NCBI GenBank assembly: GCA_016719015.1
Contig: JADKAZ010000001.1
Location: 620,001 to 684,000 of the forward strand
Direction: 5' to 3'
DNA: 64,000 bases
Source of the DNA: Chitinophagaceae bacterium
Lineage (GTDB): Bacteria; Bacteroidota; Bacteroidia; Chitinophagales; Chitinophagaceae
Below the pieces are notes generated by a model, which saw only the letters and a program-made list of their open reading frames with translations, searched no databases and had not been told where the DNA came from. Shown here piece by piece: positions 32,472 to 40,913 of the stretch. Numbering within the stretch: position 1 is the first letter of the stretch; each line of letters starts with the position of its first letter. Both the position numbers and the translations under genes were made by a program.

Positions 32472-32511
32472 AATACCGCAACAAATCTGGTGAGAGATTC
32501 CTTGCGGTATT
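32472..32511 (-). terminator. Probable terminator or attenuator after gap
   Basis: AATACCGCAA and TTGCGGTATT pair perfectly around a 20-base loop that holds a smaller AATCT/AGATT stem. A T-rich stretch follows on the minus strand. It lies 11 bases past the gap stop and 19 bases before the next ATG, so it may only partly stop readthrough toward pgk. Confidence 0.6.
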
Positions 32512-32521
32512 GAGGATTATA

Positions 32522-33535
32522 TTACTTATTTATCAACTTAGCGAAATAATTTACCGTTCTCACTAATTGACTTACATAGCTCATCTCATTATCATACCAG
32601 CTCACTGTTTTTACTAATTGTTTATCTCCTACTGTTATTACCTTGGTTTGCGTAGCATCAAACAAGGAACCGAAATGAATACCGATAATATCACTACTTA
32701 CAATTTCATCTTCGGTATAGCCAAAACTTTCGTTAGCAGCAGCTTTCATGTCAGCATTAATCTGTTCTGTAGTTACGGTTTTACCAAGAATAGAAGTCAG
32801 TTCTGTCAGCGATCCAGTGATAGTGGGAACCCGTTGTGCACTACCATCCAATTTTCCCTTTAATTCAGGCAAAACCAGGCCGATTGCTTTTGCAGCACCT
32901 GTGGTGTTGGGAACTATATTAGCTGCAGCAGCCCTGGCCCGGCGCAAATCACCTTTAGGATGTGGTGCATCCAATGTATTCTGGTCATTGGTATAGGCAT
33001 GAATAGTTGTCATAATACCTGTCACGATACCATATTTATCATTTAGTACCTGTGCCATCGGTGCCAGGCAATTCGTAGTGCAGGAAGCACATGATATGAT
33101 GGTTTCACTACCATCCAGTATGCTATGATTTACATTAAATACCACCGTTTTCAAATCGCCGGTAGCCGGGGCTGAAATGACTACTCTTTTGGCTCCTGCG
33201 GCGATATGTGCTGCTGCTTTATCCTTATCAGTAAAAAAGCCGGTGCTTTCAATTACCACATCTACATCATGACTTCCCCATGGTATTTGAGACGGGTCTT
33301 TCTGCGCATATATTCTAACGAGGTCTCCGTTTACAACTATTGAGTCTTCGGTGGCTTTTACATCAGCATCAAAACGACCTTGTGCACTATCATACTTTAA
33401 AAGATGGGCCAATACTTTCGGACTGGTCAAATCATTGATGGCAACTACATCGATTCCTTTCATATTATAGATCTGGCGATACACCAGTCGACCAATACGA
33501 CCGAACCCATTAATGGCAACTTTAACTGTACTCAT
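32522..33535 (-). CDS. gap: Glyceraldehyde-3-phosphate dehydrogenase, type I
   Basis: Oxidises glyceraldehyde-3-phosphate with NAD+ and phosphate. The 337-residue protein opens with VAINGFGRIGRLVYRQI (dinucleotide-binding). It carries the catalytic Cys in SCASCTTNC (about 152), the partner His in TTIHAYTNDQ, and WYDNEMSYVSQLV near the end. A TACCTTCG at about 33559-33566 (minus strand) may be a variant -7 element. It is the first gene of the gap/118-residue protein/pgk cluster. Confidence 0.97.
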   Translation of the reverse strand: MSTVKVAINGFGRIGRLVYRQIYNMKGIDVVAINDLTSPKVLAHLLKYDSAQGRFDADVKATEDSIVVNGDLVRIYAQKDPSQIPWGSHDVDVVIESTGFFTDKDKAAAHIAAGAKRVVISAPATGDLKTVVFNVNHSILDGSETIISCASCTTNCLAPMAQVLNDKYGIVTGIMTTIHAYTNDQNTLDAPHPKGDLRRARAAAANIVPNTTGAAKAIGLVLPELKGKLDGSAQRVPTITGSLTELTSILGKTVTTEQINADMKAAANESFGYTEDEIVSSDIIGIHFGSLFDATQTKVITVGDKQLVKTVSWYDNEMSYVSQLVRTVNYFAKLINK

Positions 33536-33660
33536 GACTAATTATTTAATTTATTGAGGTGCGAAGGTAATAAAACCAGATGTGTTTAGTCGTATGAGAT
33601 TTGCCCCAAATAGGTCTTAAAGTGAGGTGAAAGACAAGGGGGAGAATAACGCCAAAAACA

Positions 33661-33692
33661 TTTGGCTAAAAAAGTTGACAGGACTATCTTTG
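33661..33692 (+). promoter_or_regulatory. Promoter of tRNA-Glu
   Basis: TTTG (33661-33664), 20 bases, TATCTTTG (33685-33692), followed by CCGTCCCTTAAAA. This last run also follows the rpsT promoter. Confidence 0.8.
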
Positions 33693-33706
33693 CCGTCCCT
33701 TAAAAC

Positions 33707-33778
33707 GGCCCGTTCGTCTAAGGGTTAGGACACCACCCTTTCACGGTGGTGATACGAGTTCGAATCTCGTACGGGCTA
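33707..33778 (+). tRNA. tRNA-Glu (TTC)
   Basis: A complete cloverleaf: acceptor GGCCCGT with ACGGGCT (G-T closing pair), D arm GTCT/GGAC, anticodon TTC in CTTTCAC, T arm GAGTTCGAATCTC. After the discriminator A the genome reads CAA, so CCA is not encoded. Confidence 0.96.
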
Positions 33779-33789
33779 CAAAACATAGT

Positions 33790-33817
33790 AAACCTTATAC
33801 AACTGTATAGGGTTTTT
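33790..33817 (+). terminator. Terminator of tRNA-Glu
   Basis: AAACCTTATAC pairs with GTATAGGGTTT (one T-G pair) around AACT, followed by Ts. Confidence 0.8.
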
Positions 33818-34344
33818 CTATTTTAGAAAGAGCCGTTTGAGAGTCGGAAATTAAAAAATCCTGATTTGAGATTTGCTTAAACTAAGAACGTAGTTCCTTG
33901 GTTTTACTTTTCTACCCAGGGAGGATTGGATTCCCTTAAAAAAGTCACGATCATCCTGTCCGTACGGCATTTTTTTTCCTAATATTTCCATCTTTAGGGT
34001 CTTCTTTTCTCATCAAAGTACCCGTCAAGGGCATGTGTCCGTTTGTTTTTCTTCTTCCGGCCCTTAGTTCTGTTATCATTTTCTGTGTCTTGTTCATCCT
34101 CGCTGATTGAATGCTCCACTTCCGGAATTCATATTCTTTTTGTTAGTAATGCTTCCCGTTTGTTAGTAATGCTTCCCGGCTTGACTTTTTCTTTCATCTG
34201 CTTCCCTACCAGTCGGGTATGTATTATATGATTCTACAACATGGGAACCTCATTACTCAACTGGGTCGAAAATACATGGATTCGACTGACTTTGGATGCG
34301 GCATACTAATTGGGAATCAGGAAAAGAATAAAAATATTAATACA
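33818..34344. other. Low-density region after tRNA-Glu, possible decayed gene on minus strand
   Basis: No solid gene. On the minus strand one frame reads MKEKVKPGSITNKREA from 34197, meets a TGA, and continues with a Lys/Arg-rich IPEVEHSISEDEQD-type stretch to a stop. Two bases later a separate 46-codon frame begins (33991 to 33851; MEILGKKMPYGQDDRDFFK). The composition looks protein-like but matches no family I know. A 20-bp duplication interrupts the first frame. I call it a possible remnant, not a gene. Confidence 0.3.
34139..34178. repeat. Tandem duplication, 2 x 20 bp
   Basis: TTTGTTAGTAATGCTTCCCG occurs twice in direct succession (34139-34158 and 34159-34178), exact. Twenty is not a multiple of three, so it would shift any frame crossing it. 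Confidence 0.9.
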
Positions 34345-34680
34345 ATGGCTGATTTGAAAGCTTCAGATGACATGTCATCGCTTATTACTTGTCTTGCTAA
34401 AATTGTAAAGGATGGCTATACAATTAATTTCTCCGTCTCGGAAGCAGGACTATCAGATGTGGCAGGTGGCAAAATCTATACTCCGGAAGAAATTAAAGTG
34501 AGTAATTTTTATCGATTCGAAGGGCCAAGCGATCCATCGGAAAATGCGATACTTTATGTGATAGATACCGCCGATGGAAAGAAAGGTAGTTTGACGGATG
34601 CATACGGGGCCTATGCAAATCCAGAGATTTCGGAGTTCATGGAAAAAGTTACTGAAATTGAAAAAAAAGAACCTGTCTAA
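34345..34680 (+). CDS. Small hypothetical protein (YRFEG family)
   Basis: A 111-residue protein starting at the ATG at 34345 (MADLKASDDMSSLITCLAKI). The central part, GYTINFSVSEAG, PEEIKVSNFYRFEGPSDP, ILYVIDTADGKKGSLTDAYG, matches a small Bacteroidota family often labelled phosphoribosylpyrophosphate synthetase in databases. It is far too short for that enzyme and has no PRPP loop. I treat it as unknown. Upstream sequence in the same frame (from 34219) lacks family similarity. It lies in the sparse region after tRNA-Glu. Confidence 0.72.
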   Translation: MADLKASDDMSSLITCLAKIVKDGYTINFSVSEAGLSDVAGGKIYTPEEIKVSNFYRFEGPSDPSENAILYVIDTADGKKGSLTDAYGAYANPEISEFMEKVTEIEKKEPV

Positions 34681-34796
34681 AACATAGATGAAGGCAAATA
34701 TTTCTTTGCCGCATCGTTAATTAATTACACGAAAATTGTATTAACACGTCTAAAAGCATTGTGGCCGGGGATTTAAGATAAAATATAACCACTTCC

Positions 34797-35174
34797 ATGA
34801 AACAATTGAACAATATTTTATGTGATTTTATCAATACTTTTCAACTGGAGCACCCCACAAAGGGGATATGTTTTGAAGCAATAGTCCACCTTTTTACGGA
34901 AAGTTTAAATATAAAAGTAAATAGCGAAATTCATATTATAACCATTAATGGCAAAGGGTTAGATGTATTATATATTTTAAACCCTGAATTGGGTGAAGAT
35001 TTTCAAACCATGTTTGTGATAGAAGATTACGAAGTCAGCTTTAATCACAAACATGGTTTAAAATTAAAAGGCTCTTCGGCAGAATGGGGTTCTTTCATAT
35101 TAGTTATACAACCTATAGGAAAAAATTGTACTGAGCCAACCTACCAGGAATTAAATGCAAAAGCCTTTAATTAA
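34797..35174 (+). CDS. Hypothetical protein
   Basis: A 125-residue soluble protein that I do not recognise. It begins MKQLNNILCDFINTFQLEH and has alternating hydrophobic strands (SEIHIITINGKGLDVLYIL, FILVIQPIGKN) suggesting a small alpha/beta fold. No signal peptide or membrane helix is seen. It lies between the YRFEG gene (+) and a symporter pseudogene (-). Confidence 0.6.
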   Translation: MKQLNNILCDFINTFQLEHPTKGICFEAIVHLFTESLNIKVNSEIHIITINGKGLDVLYILNPELGEDFQTMFVIEDYEVSFNHKHGLKLKGSSAEWGSFILVIQPIGKNCTEPTYQELNAKAFN

Positions 35175-35211
35175 ATTTATTAGCATGATGGCAAAAGAAT
35201 ACAATTACATT

Positions 35212-36016
35212 TTAGCATAGATAGCATCCCCGGTAATTTAAGTTTACAATCCACATACCACCAATCAAGACAGTAAGACCCGGCAAATCCATGTAATTGG
35301 CATTGGCCTTTTTGAATATCATATGAAAATGATCATTGGCCTGCGATGTCATAATCTTAAACCCATTTATCAAACCATTGGAGCCAAATTTCTCTGACAC
35401 CAGGTTCAAAACGATATAAGTGGTTAAAAGATCGCCGAGTATCAAAAAAAAACTGTATCACATCTGTATATCGATCACCTTCATACCACCCAGTGTAATA
35501 AAAATGGCAAAGATGGCCAGCATGTACATGCAAAGTGTTTTATCAATGCCTGGTATACTTTCAATGGCCTATGAACCGAGATAGAAAATAGAAGTAAGAT
35601 TAACCACTACATATAATAATAACCAGAACACCTCCATTATCATAGCCACGGTGCTATTGTACCGCTGGTTTAAAAACTGCGGCATGGTATATATTTTATT
35701 CTTTAAATACCCCGGAATAAAAAATATAGCAACTATTAATAAAGTAGCGGCAGCCATCCACTCATATGTAGCTGTTGCCAGCCCTATTTCAAAACCACTG
35801 CCGCTCATGCCGATAAATTGCTCTGTTGAAATATTGGAAGCAATCAATGATGCTCTAATAGCCCACCAGGTTAAAGACCTCACTGCCAGAAAATAATCAT
35901 GAGAAGCTGAAACAGATGCTTTCGTTTTTCGCCTGTATACCCAAAAAACTATAACCGGCCACTGCAATAAAATAAAAAAGGAACACTAAATATTTCTGAG
36001 TCTGCAAACTATTCAT
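35212..36016 (-). pseudogene. Sodium:solute symporter (SSS family) pseudogene, truncated and frameshifted
   Basis: Read on the minus strand, pieces in different frames give the N-terminal part of an SSS/SLC5-like transporter in order. MNSLQTQKYLVFLFYF begins at 36016. A shift follows, then FWVYRRKTKASVSASHDYFL, SLTWWAIRASLIASNIS, EQFIGMSGSGFEIGLATATY and MPQFLNQRYNSTVAMIM. An in-frame TAG at about 35569-35571 comes after IFYLGS, then AIESIPGIDKTLCMYML and GGMK. One more shift is needed for RYTDVIQFFF, and a shift back at a nine-T run gives LILGDLLTTYIVLNLV, then DLPGLTVLIGGMWIVNLNY. Homology stops near 35225, so about the C-terminal two thirds are missing. Confidence 0.88.
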
Positions 36017-36189
36017 AAAGCATATACTTAGAAATGATTAAAAAGCTATGTATAACGATTGATAATGTTTTCAAGATATTCTTTTTTTCCACTTTTAATG
36101 GCGGTTTCGCCATTCCCAATCGCAGAAAATGGAAACTAATAAATTCCATGAATGAAATTTTGGAAGTAACTTTCATGAAATTTATTTTA

Positions 36190-37044
36190 ATGAAAAACTG
36201 GCTTTTAATTCTTATTAGTTCTTTATTGATTGTATCCTGTCAGAAAGAAAACAATCCGTCTCCGGCAATAGTAGCGGCTAAAACAGACCTGAATATTTCG
36301 TATGGAACTGATGCTTCTCAAAAGATGGACATATATCTTCCGCCAGGAAGAACCGCTGCTGCCACAAAGGTTATTATCCTGATACATGGCGGCGGCTGGA
36401 GTTCGGGTGATAAAGCAGATTTTGCTCAATATGTGGACACCCTAAAAAAAAGGCTTCCGGCATATGCTATAATTAATATTAATTACAGGTTAGCTACCGG
36501 CACTTCCAATCTATTTCCGACACAGGAGAATGATGTAAAAACAGCTATTGAATTTATTTATAGTAAAAGGACAGAATATGCCATCAGCGATAAGTTCGTA
36601 TTGCTGGGTACAAGTGCCGGTGGTCATCTTTCCCTATTACATGCTTACAAGTATAGTACCCCTGTAAAAATTAAAGCAGTAGTTGATTTTTTCGGCCCGA
36701 CAGATCTTGTTGATATGTATAACAATCCCGCCTCGATACTTGCCTCGCCTGCTGCACTTGCAGCGGTAGTGGGTGCCACCCCAACTACCAACCTTACTTT
36801 GTACCAGCAGTCAAGCCCCATCAATTTTGTTGTAGCAACAAGTCCTCCCACCCTAATTTTACAGGGAGGTGTTGATGTGGTGGTTTCCCCTTCACAATCG
36901 GCTACCTTAGCTACTAAACTGCAAACATTTGGAGTAGTACACCAGTATGTCGTTTATCCAACCGAAAATCATGGATGGAGCGGAGCTAATCTTATTGACT
37001 CCTTTAATAAAATTGATGCTTTCCTCGCCGCTCATGTTAATTAA
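36190..37044 (+). CDS. Alpha/beta hydrolase (esterase/lipase-like) lipoprotein
   Basis: A 284-residue putative lipoprotein (MKNWLLILISSLLIVSCQKE, lipobox IVSC) with a serine-hydrolase fold. The oxyanion-hole motif is HGGGWSSGD, the nucleophile elbow is GTSAGGH, the probable Asp is in LQGGVDVVVSP and the His in TENHGWSG. It looks like the BD-FAE/hormone-sensitive-lipase group of carbohydrate or lipid esterases. The substrate is unknown. An alternative ATG at 36175 would add five residues. A terminator follows the stop. Confidence 0.86.
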   Translation: MKNWLLILISSLLIVSCQKENNPSPAIVAAKTDLNISYGTDASQKMDIYLPPGRTAAATKVIILIHGGGWSSGDKADFAQYVDTLKKRLPAYAIININYRLATGTSNLFPTQENDVKTAIEFIYSKRTEYAISDKFVLLGTSAGGHLSLLHAYKYSTPVKIKAVVDFFGPTDLVDMYNNPASILASPAALAAVVGATPTTNLTLYQQSSPINFVVATSPPTLILQGGVDVVVSPSQSATLATKLQTFGVVHQYVVYPTENHGWSGANLIDSFNKIDAFLAAHVN

Positions 37045-37065
37045 ATCTGTTAAAAACAATTTTCA

Positions 37066-37094
37066 AAAGCATCCGCCAATACCGGGTGCTTTTT
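37066..37094 (+). terminator. Terminator after the hydrolase gene
   Basis: AAAGCATCCG pairs with CGGGTGCTTT (one T-G pair) around seven bases, followed by Ts. It ends only 16 bases before the rarA start, so the rarA promoter must overlap it or lie upstream. Confidence 0.8.
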
Positions 37095-37109
37095 GATTAC
37101 TTTCATTTC

Positions 37110-38372
37110 ATGAATCCGAATGTGCCATTAGCAGAACGCATCCGTCCCAATTCTTTAGCGGAATTGCTCGGACAAGAACATCTTGTTGGCAAAACAAGCA
37201 TTCTCCGTACTGCTATTCAGCATGGAAAAGTGCCGTCGATGATTTTCTGGGGGCCTCCGGGTACCGGCAAAACAACTATTGCCAATATTATTGCACACAC
37301 CTTACATGTTCCCTTTTTTCAGCTTAGTGCCATCAGTGCAGGGGTAAAAGATGTAAGAGAAGTGATTGAACAGGCGAAAACTCAGCCAGGTTCTGTCTTA
37401 TTCATTGATGAGATACATCGCTTTAATAAAGGTCAGCAGGATGCCTTATTGGGTGCAGTGGAAAAAGGTGTCATTACTTTAATAGGCGCCACCACAGAAA
37501 ACCCCTCGTTCGAAGTAAACAGTGCCTTACTTAGCCGCTGCCAGGTATATGTCCTAAAGCCATTGGAAGAAAAAGACCTGGTGAAATTATTGGAGATTGC
37601 GATCGAAAAAGATGAGTATCTAAAGCAGAAAAAGATTGAATTGAAAGAAACAGCCGCACTACTCAATATATCAGGTAGTGATGGAAGAAAATTATTAAAC
37701 TTGCTGGAAATAGTTTGCGATGCTTCCGGAGAGAAGGTGATAATCACAGATAAATATGTGATGGAAGTAGCGCAAAAGAGAATTGCTCTTTATGACAAGA
37801 GTGGTGAACAGCATTATGATATCATTTCTGCATTCATTAAATCTATCCGCGGCAGCGACCCTAATGCCGCCATCTATTGGTTAGCCAGAATGATTGAAGG
37901 TGGTGAAGACGTAAAATTCATTGCCAGAAGATTAGTCATATTGGCAAGTGAAGATATTGGCAATGCCAACCCAACAGCTTTGGTTATGGCCAATGCGTCG
38001 TTTGACGCTGTAAATAAAATCGGCTACCCGGAAGCAAGTATCATTCTTTCGCAATGTGTTACCTACCTGGCCGCATCACCAAAAAGCAATGCCGCAGTTG
38101 CTGCCATTGGTGAAGCCCTTTCCGCTGTTAAAAAGTATGGCGACTTACCAGTGCCATTGCATATCCGTAATGCCCCAACTAAACTGATGAAGAATTTAGA
38201 TTACGGGAAAAACTATGAATACTCCCATAGTTATGAAAATAATTTTTCTCCCCAGGAATATTTGCCAAAAGAACTGGAAGGCAAAAAATTTTATGAACCC
38301 GGAAAAAATGCAAGGGAAGAAGAACTTAGAAAATTCTTAAAAAATTTGTGGAAGGATAAATATAATTATTGA
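37110..38372 (+). CDS. rarA: Replication-associated recombination protein A (MgsA/WRNIP1 family AAA ATPase)
   Basis: A clamp-loader-like AAA+ ATPase that acts at stalled replication forks. The 420-residue protein has Walker A GPPGTGKTT (48-56), Walker B FIDEIHRFNKGQQD, sensor 1 GATTENPSFE, the arginine-finger region SALLSRCQVY, and the C-terminal tetramerisation part (SDPNAAIYWLARMIEGGED, LASEDIGNANP). The ATG at 37110 (MNPNVPLAERIRP) matches the family start. Its 3' end overlaps the convergent dioxygenase gene by seven bases. Confidence 0.95.
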   Translation: MNPNVPLAERIRPNSLAELLGQEHLVGKTSILRTAIQHGKVPSMIFWGPPGTGKTTIANIIAHTLHVPFFQLSAISAGVKDVREVIEQAKTQPGSVLFIDEIHRFNKGQQDALLGAVEKGVITLIGATTENPSFEVNSALLSRCQVYVLKPLEEKDLVKLLEIAIEKDEYLKQKKIELKETAALLNISGSDGRKLLNLLEIVCDASGEKVIITDKYVMEVAQKRIALYDKSGEQHYDIISAFIKSIRGSDPNAAIYWLARMIEGGEDVKFIARRLVILASEDIGNANPTALVMANASFDAVNKIGYPEASIILSQCVTYLAASPKSNAAVAAIGEALSAVKKYGDLPVPLHIRNAPTKLMKNLDYGKNYEYSHSYENNFSPQEYLPKELEGKKFYEPGKNAREEELRKFLKNLWKDKYNY

Positions 38373-39259
38373 AGCATCAATTTTGGGTCAAATAACAATG
38401 GGAAAAATTGCCCTTGTATTTTTTCTCCTTTTTTAATAACAGGCACCCCTTCAAGCAACGGTTCATTTGAATCTGAAACAACTCCATCGGCGATTACATT
38501 AATTACAAATGCCCTTCTCGGCTTAGTAGAAGTATTGGCACCAGAACCATGCAGGGTCAATGAATGATGAAATATAGCTTCGCCTGCTTTTACTTCAGCC
38601 AACTGCGGATGTTCAAATTGTTTTTTCTGCTCTTCCGTTAAAAAGTCCCTGATGCCTTGTAATTCACCGGCAATTACAGGCTTGGGTAACAAACCCCAGT
38701 TATGGCTTCCTGGTATATATTGTAAACAACCATTCTCTTTTGTTGAATCATCCAGACCGCACCAGCAAGTTAAGTGTGCAATTGGTTTTGTTCTTGTCCA
38801 ATAAGAAAAGTCCTGGTGCCAGGCAACCACACCCCCCTGTTTAGCCGGCTTCCAGAAAATCTGGTCGTGCCAGAAACGAACCGGAACATTACCTGATAGT
38901 TGACTGGCAGCTACTAAAAAACGGGGGTTCCACAAAACATCATGCAATCCATTTGTAATTCTCCATGCACCAAGTGCATGAAATAAAATAGTGGAAGGAT
39001 CTGTTGATTCGTTGGAGTGAAATTCATAAAACAAATCATGCGCCGGATGTTGCGGGTTGGAGATTTCACCTAATTCAGTCCTTATCTTTTCGACCTGATG
39101 CTCATCCAGCATTTTGATACCACTAATAAACCCGTTTACCCTGAAAAATTCTACCTGCTCATCACTTAATGTATATTGCAGCCATTCATCCCGGGAGGTG
39201 GGCCAGTGAAATAAGTCGCTTATTAGCTGGTGAACCAGGCTAAGGTCTTTAACCGGCAT
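38366..39259 (-). CDS. Phytanoyl-CoA dioxygenase-family protein
   Basis: A 297-residue Fe(II)/2-oxoglutarate oxygenase fold. The iron site is visible as HxD in WHQDFSYW (His148, Asp150) and a distal His in LTLHGSGAN (237), with an Arg in TKPRRAF (about 249) suited to bind 2-oxoglutarate. CLQYIPGSHNWGLL is the usual PhyH segment. The substrate is unknown; the family covers phytanoyl-CoA, ectoine and many secondary metabolites. It has no obvious pathway neighbours. Confidence 0.87.
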   Translation of the reverse strand: MPVKDLSLVHQLISDLFHWPTSRDEWLQYTLSDEQVEFFRVNGFISGIKMLDEHQVEKIRTELGEISNPQHPAHDLFYEFHSNESTDPSTILFHALGAWRITNGLHDVLWNPRFLVAASQLSGNVPVRFWHDQIFWKPAKQGGVVAWHQDFSYWTRTKPIAHLTCWCGLDDSTKENGCLQYIPGSHNWGLLPKPVIAGELQGIRDFLTEEQKKQFEHPQLAEVKAGEAIFHHSLTLHGSGANTSTKPRRAFVINVIADGVVSDSNEPLLEGVPVIKKGEKIQGQFFPLLFDPKLMLQ

Positions 39260-39335
39260 AAAAGTGTTTATTTAAAAATACTGTTTTACTTTCATTGAAA
39301 CTTTACTTCTCTACATTTATTATTCAGACAAGTAT

Positions 39336-39782
39336 ATGATCAACTGGTTTTGTAAAAAATTTGACGAGCTATCTCCGTATGAATTGTATGCTATTTTGCA
39401 ATTAAGGAATGAGGTTTTCGTAGTGGAACAAAACTGTCCTTACCAGGATGCCGACAACAAAGACCAAAGCTCCTGGCATTTGATGGGATGGCTGGATGAT
39501 AAATTAGTTGCTTATACCCGTCTTCTGCCGCTAGGAGTTGCCTACCCGGAAATGCCTTCTATTGGTCGTGTAGTGACTTCACCATCTGTAAGACGAAGTG
39601 GTATAGGGAAAAAGTTAATGGAAAAATCCATAGAAGAGTTATATAAATTATTTGGTAACACCCCCATCAAAATAGGTGCACAACTATACCTGCTCAAGTT
39701 TTATACTTCACTGGGCTTTCAGCAAACCAGCGACATTTACCTGGAAGACAATATAGAACATGTTGAAATGCTGAAATCATAG
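39336..39782 (+). CDS. GNAT family N-acetyltransferase, ElaA-like
   Basis: A 148-residue single-domain acetyltransferase: LQLRNEVFVVEQNCPYQD (typical ElaA N-terminus), GWLDDKLVAYTRLLP, the acetyl-CoA loop VRRSGIGKKLM, and LKFYTSLGFQQTSD in the last strand-helix. ElaA proteins have no firmly known substrate. The start is the ATG at 39336. It diverges from the dioxygenase gene. Confidence 0.88.
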   Translation: MINWFCKKFDELSPYELYAILQLRNEVFVVEQNCPYQDADNKDQSSWHLMGWLDDKLVAYTRLLPLGVAYPEMPSIGRVVTSPSVRRSGIGKKLMEKSIEELYKLFGNTPIKIGAQLYLLKFYTSLGFQQTSDIYLEDNIEHVEMLKS

Positions 39783-39927
39783 CCTTATTTCGTAGAACTC
39801 CTAAGTAGAACAACTTTTATTGGTGATAAAATAAAAAAAACACCGCCTTTCATTCTATATCTGTTTTTTTCTTTCTCTATTTTTATTCCAGAAATCCAAT
39901 AGTAGAATAACCAGAAATCCGATACCA

Positions 39928-40884
39928 ATGAGAACACATGTACCTACAGTACGTTTATCCGTACTTATTTGCCTGTTCGCTTTCTTTTCTTTGCAAAGCA
40001 ACGCACAATCAATCAGCACCCGAAACGGTAAAGTTGAACTCGGCCTTGGAATTGGCCCCATGTTTTTTCTTGGCGATCTGGGTGGCAGTGCCGGAATTGG
40101 AAAAACATTTATAAAAGACCTTGACTTTCCTCTTACTAAATTAAATAAAGGGCTTTACCTTAATTTCTATCCTACAGAATTTATCGGTCTTCGTATTGCA
40201 GGAAATCTTGGTCAGCTGGAAGGAGATGATGCGCAAGCACCGGCCAAAGGTGGTGCAGAAATGGATCGCCGGGAAAGAAACCTTCACTTCAGATCGAAGA
40301 TAAGTGAAGCCTACGCTGCCGTTGAAATATATCCTACATTTTTTCTTGAAAAATATGATGGTTTAAAAGGTAAATTACGACCCTACTTTTTAGCCGGCGT
40401 TGGTATCTATCACTTCGATCCTGAAACAAAAGATGTGGATGGAAGTTGGGTAAAAGTGGCTCCCCTGCGATTAGAGGGACAGGGTTTTGCTGAATATCCG
40501 GATAGCAAGCCTTATAAACTGACTCAAAAAAATGTATTAGGAGGAGTTGGTTTCAAATACTACATTAAAGAAAACGCCTACATCGGATTTGAAATCCTGC
40601 ACCGCAAATTATTTACCGATTATGTTGATGATGTAAGCCACAACTATTATATCGACCCGATTTATTTTGATCAATATTTATCAGCAGCCGATGCTGTAAA
40701 AGCACGGAGATTATATTATCGTGGCATCTACTCTTTCCCGGCTACCCGTCCTTATGAAGAGTTTGCAGAAAGAGGTGACCCTAAAGAAAACGATGCTTAT
40801 TTCTCCAGCATCATAAGATTTGGCTGGCGGATTGGTGGAATTGATGCCCGCAGCAAGCAATTAAAATGTCCTGTTTTTTATTAA
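39928..40884 (+). CDS. Outer-membrane beta-barrel protein (PorG-like)
   Basis: A 318-residue exported protein (signal ending QSNAQ at about residue 27) made of alternating strands with aromatic girdle residues. GLGIGPMFFLGDLGG, GLYLNFYPTEFIGLRIAG, RPYFLAGVGIYHFDP, GGVGFKYYIKENAYIGFEIL and SIIRFGWRIGG are barrel-strand-like. It resembles the small OmpA-barrel/PorG-like proteins of Bacteroidota, some of which serve the T9SS. It is followed after 29 bases by a small exported protein on the same strand. Confidence 0.8.
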   Translation: MRTHVPTVRLSVLICLFAFFSLQSNAQSISTRNGKVELGLGIGPMFFLGDLGGSAGIGKTFIKDLDFPLTKLNKGLYLNFYPTEFIGLRIAGNLGQLEGDDAQAPAKGGAEMDRRERNLHFRSKISEAYAAVEIYPTFFLEKYDGLKGKLRPYFLAGVGIYHFDPETKDVDGSWVKVAPLRLEGQGFAEYPDSKPYKLTQKNVLGGVGFKYYIKENAYIGFEILHRKLFTDYVDDVSHNYYIDPIYFDQYLSAADAVKARRLYYRGIYSFPATRPYEEFAERGDPKENDAYFSSIIRFGWRIGGIDARSKQLKCPVFY

Positions 40885-40913
40885 ACTGATATAACCACAA
40901 AACCCGAACCCCC

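Noticed and set aside
34043..34231. A 62-codon plus-strand frame after tRNA-Glu
   Set aside because: Ser/Phe-rich, crosses the tandem duplication, and is antisense to the more protein-like minus-strand frames; no support.
36098..36115. Hairpin AATGGCG/CGCCATT as a terminator
   Set aside because: No T run follows on either strand; probably a chance palindrome in the gene's upstream region.
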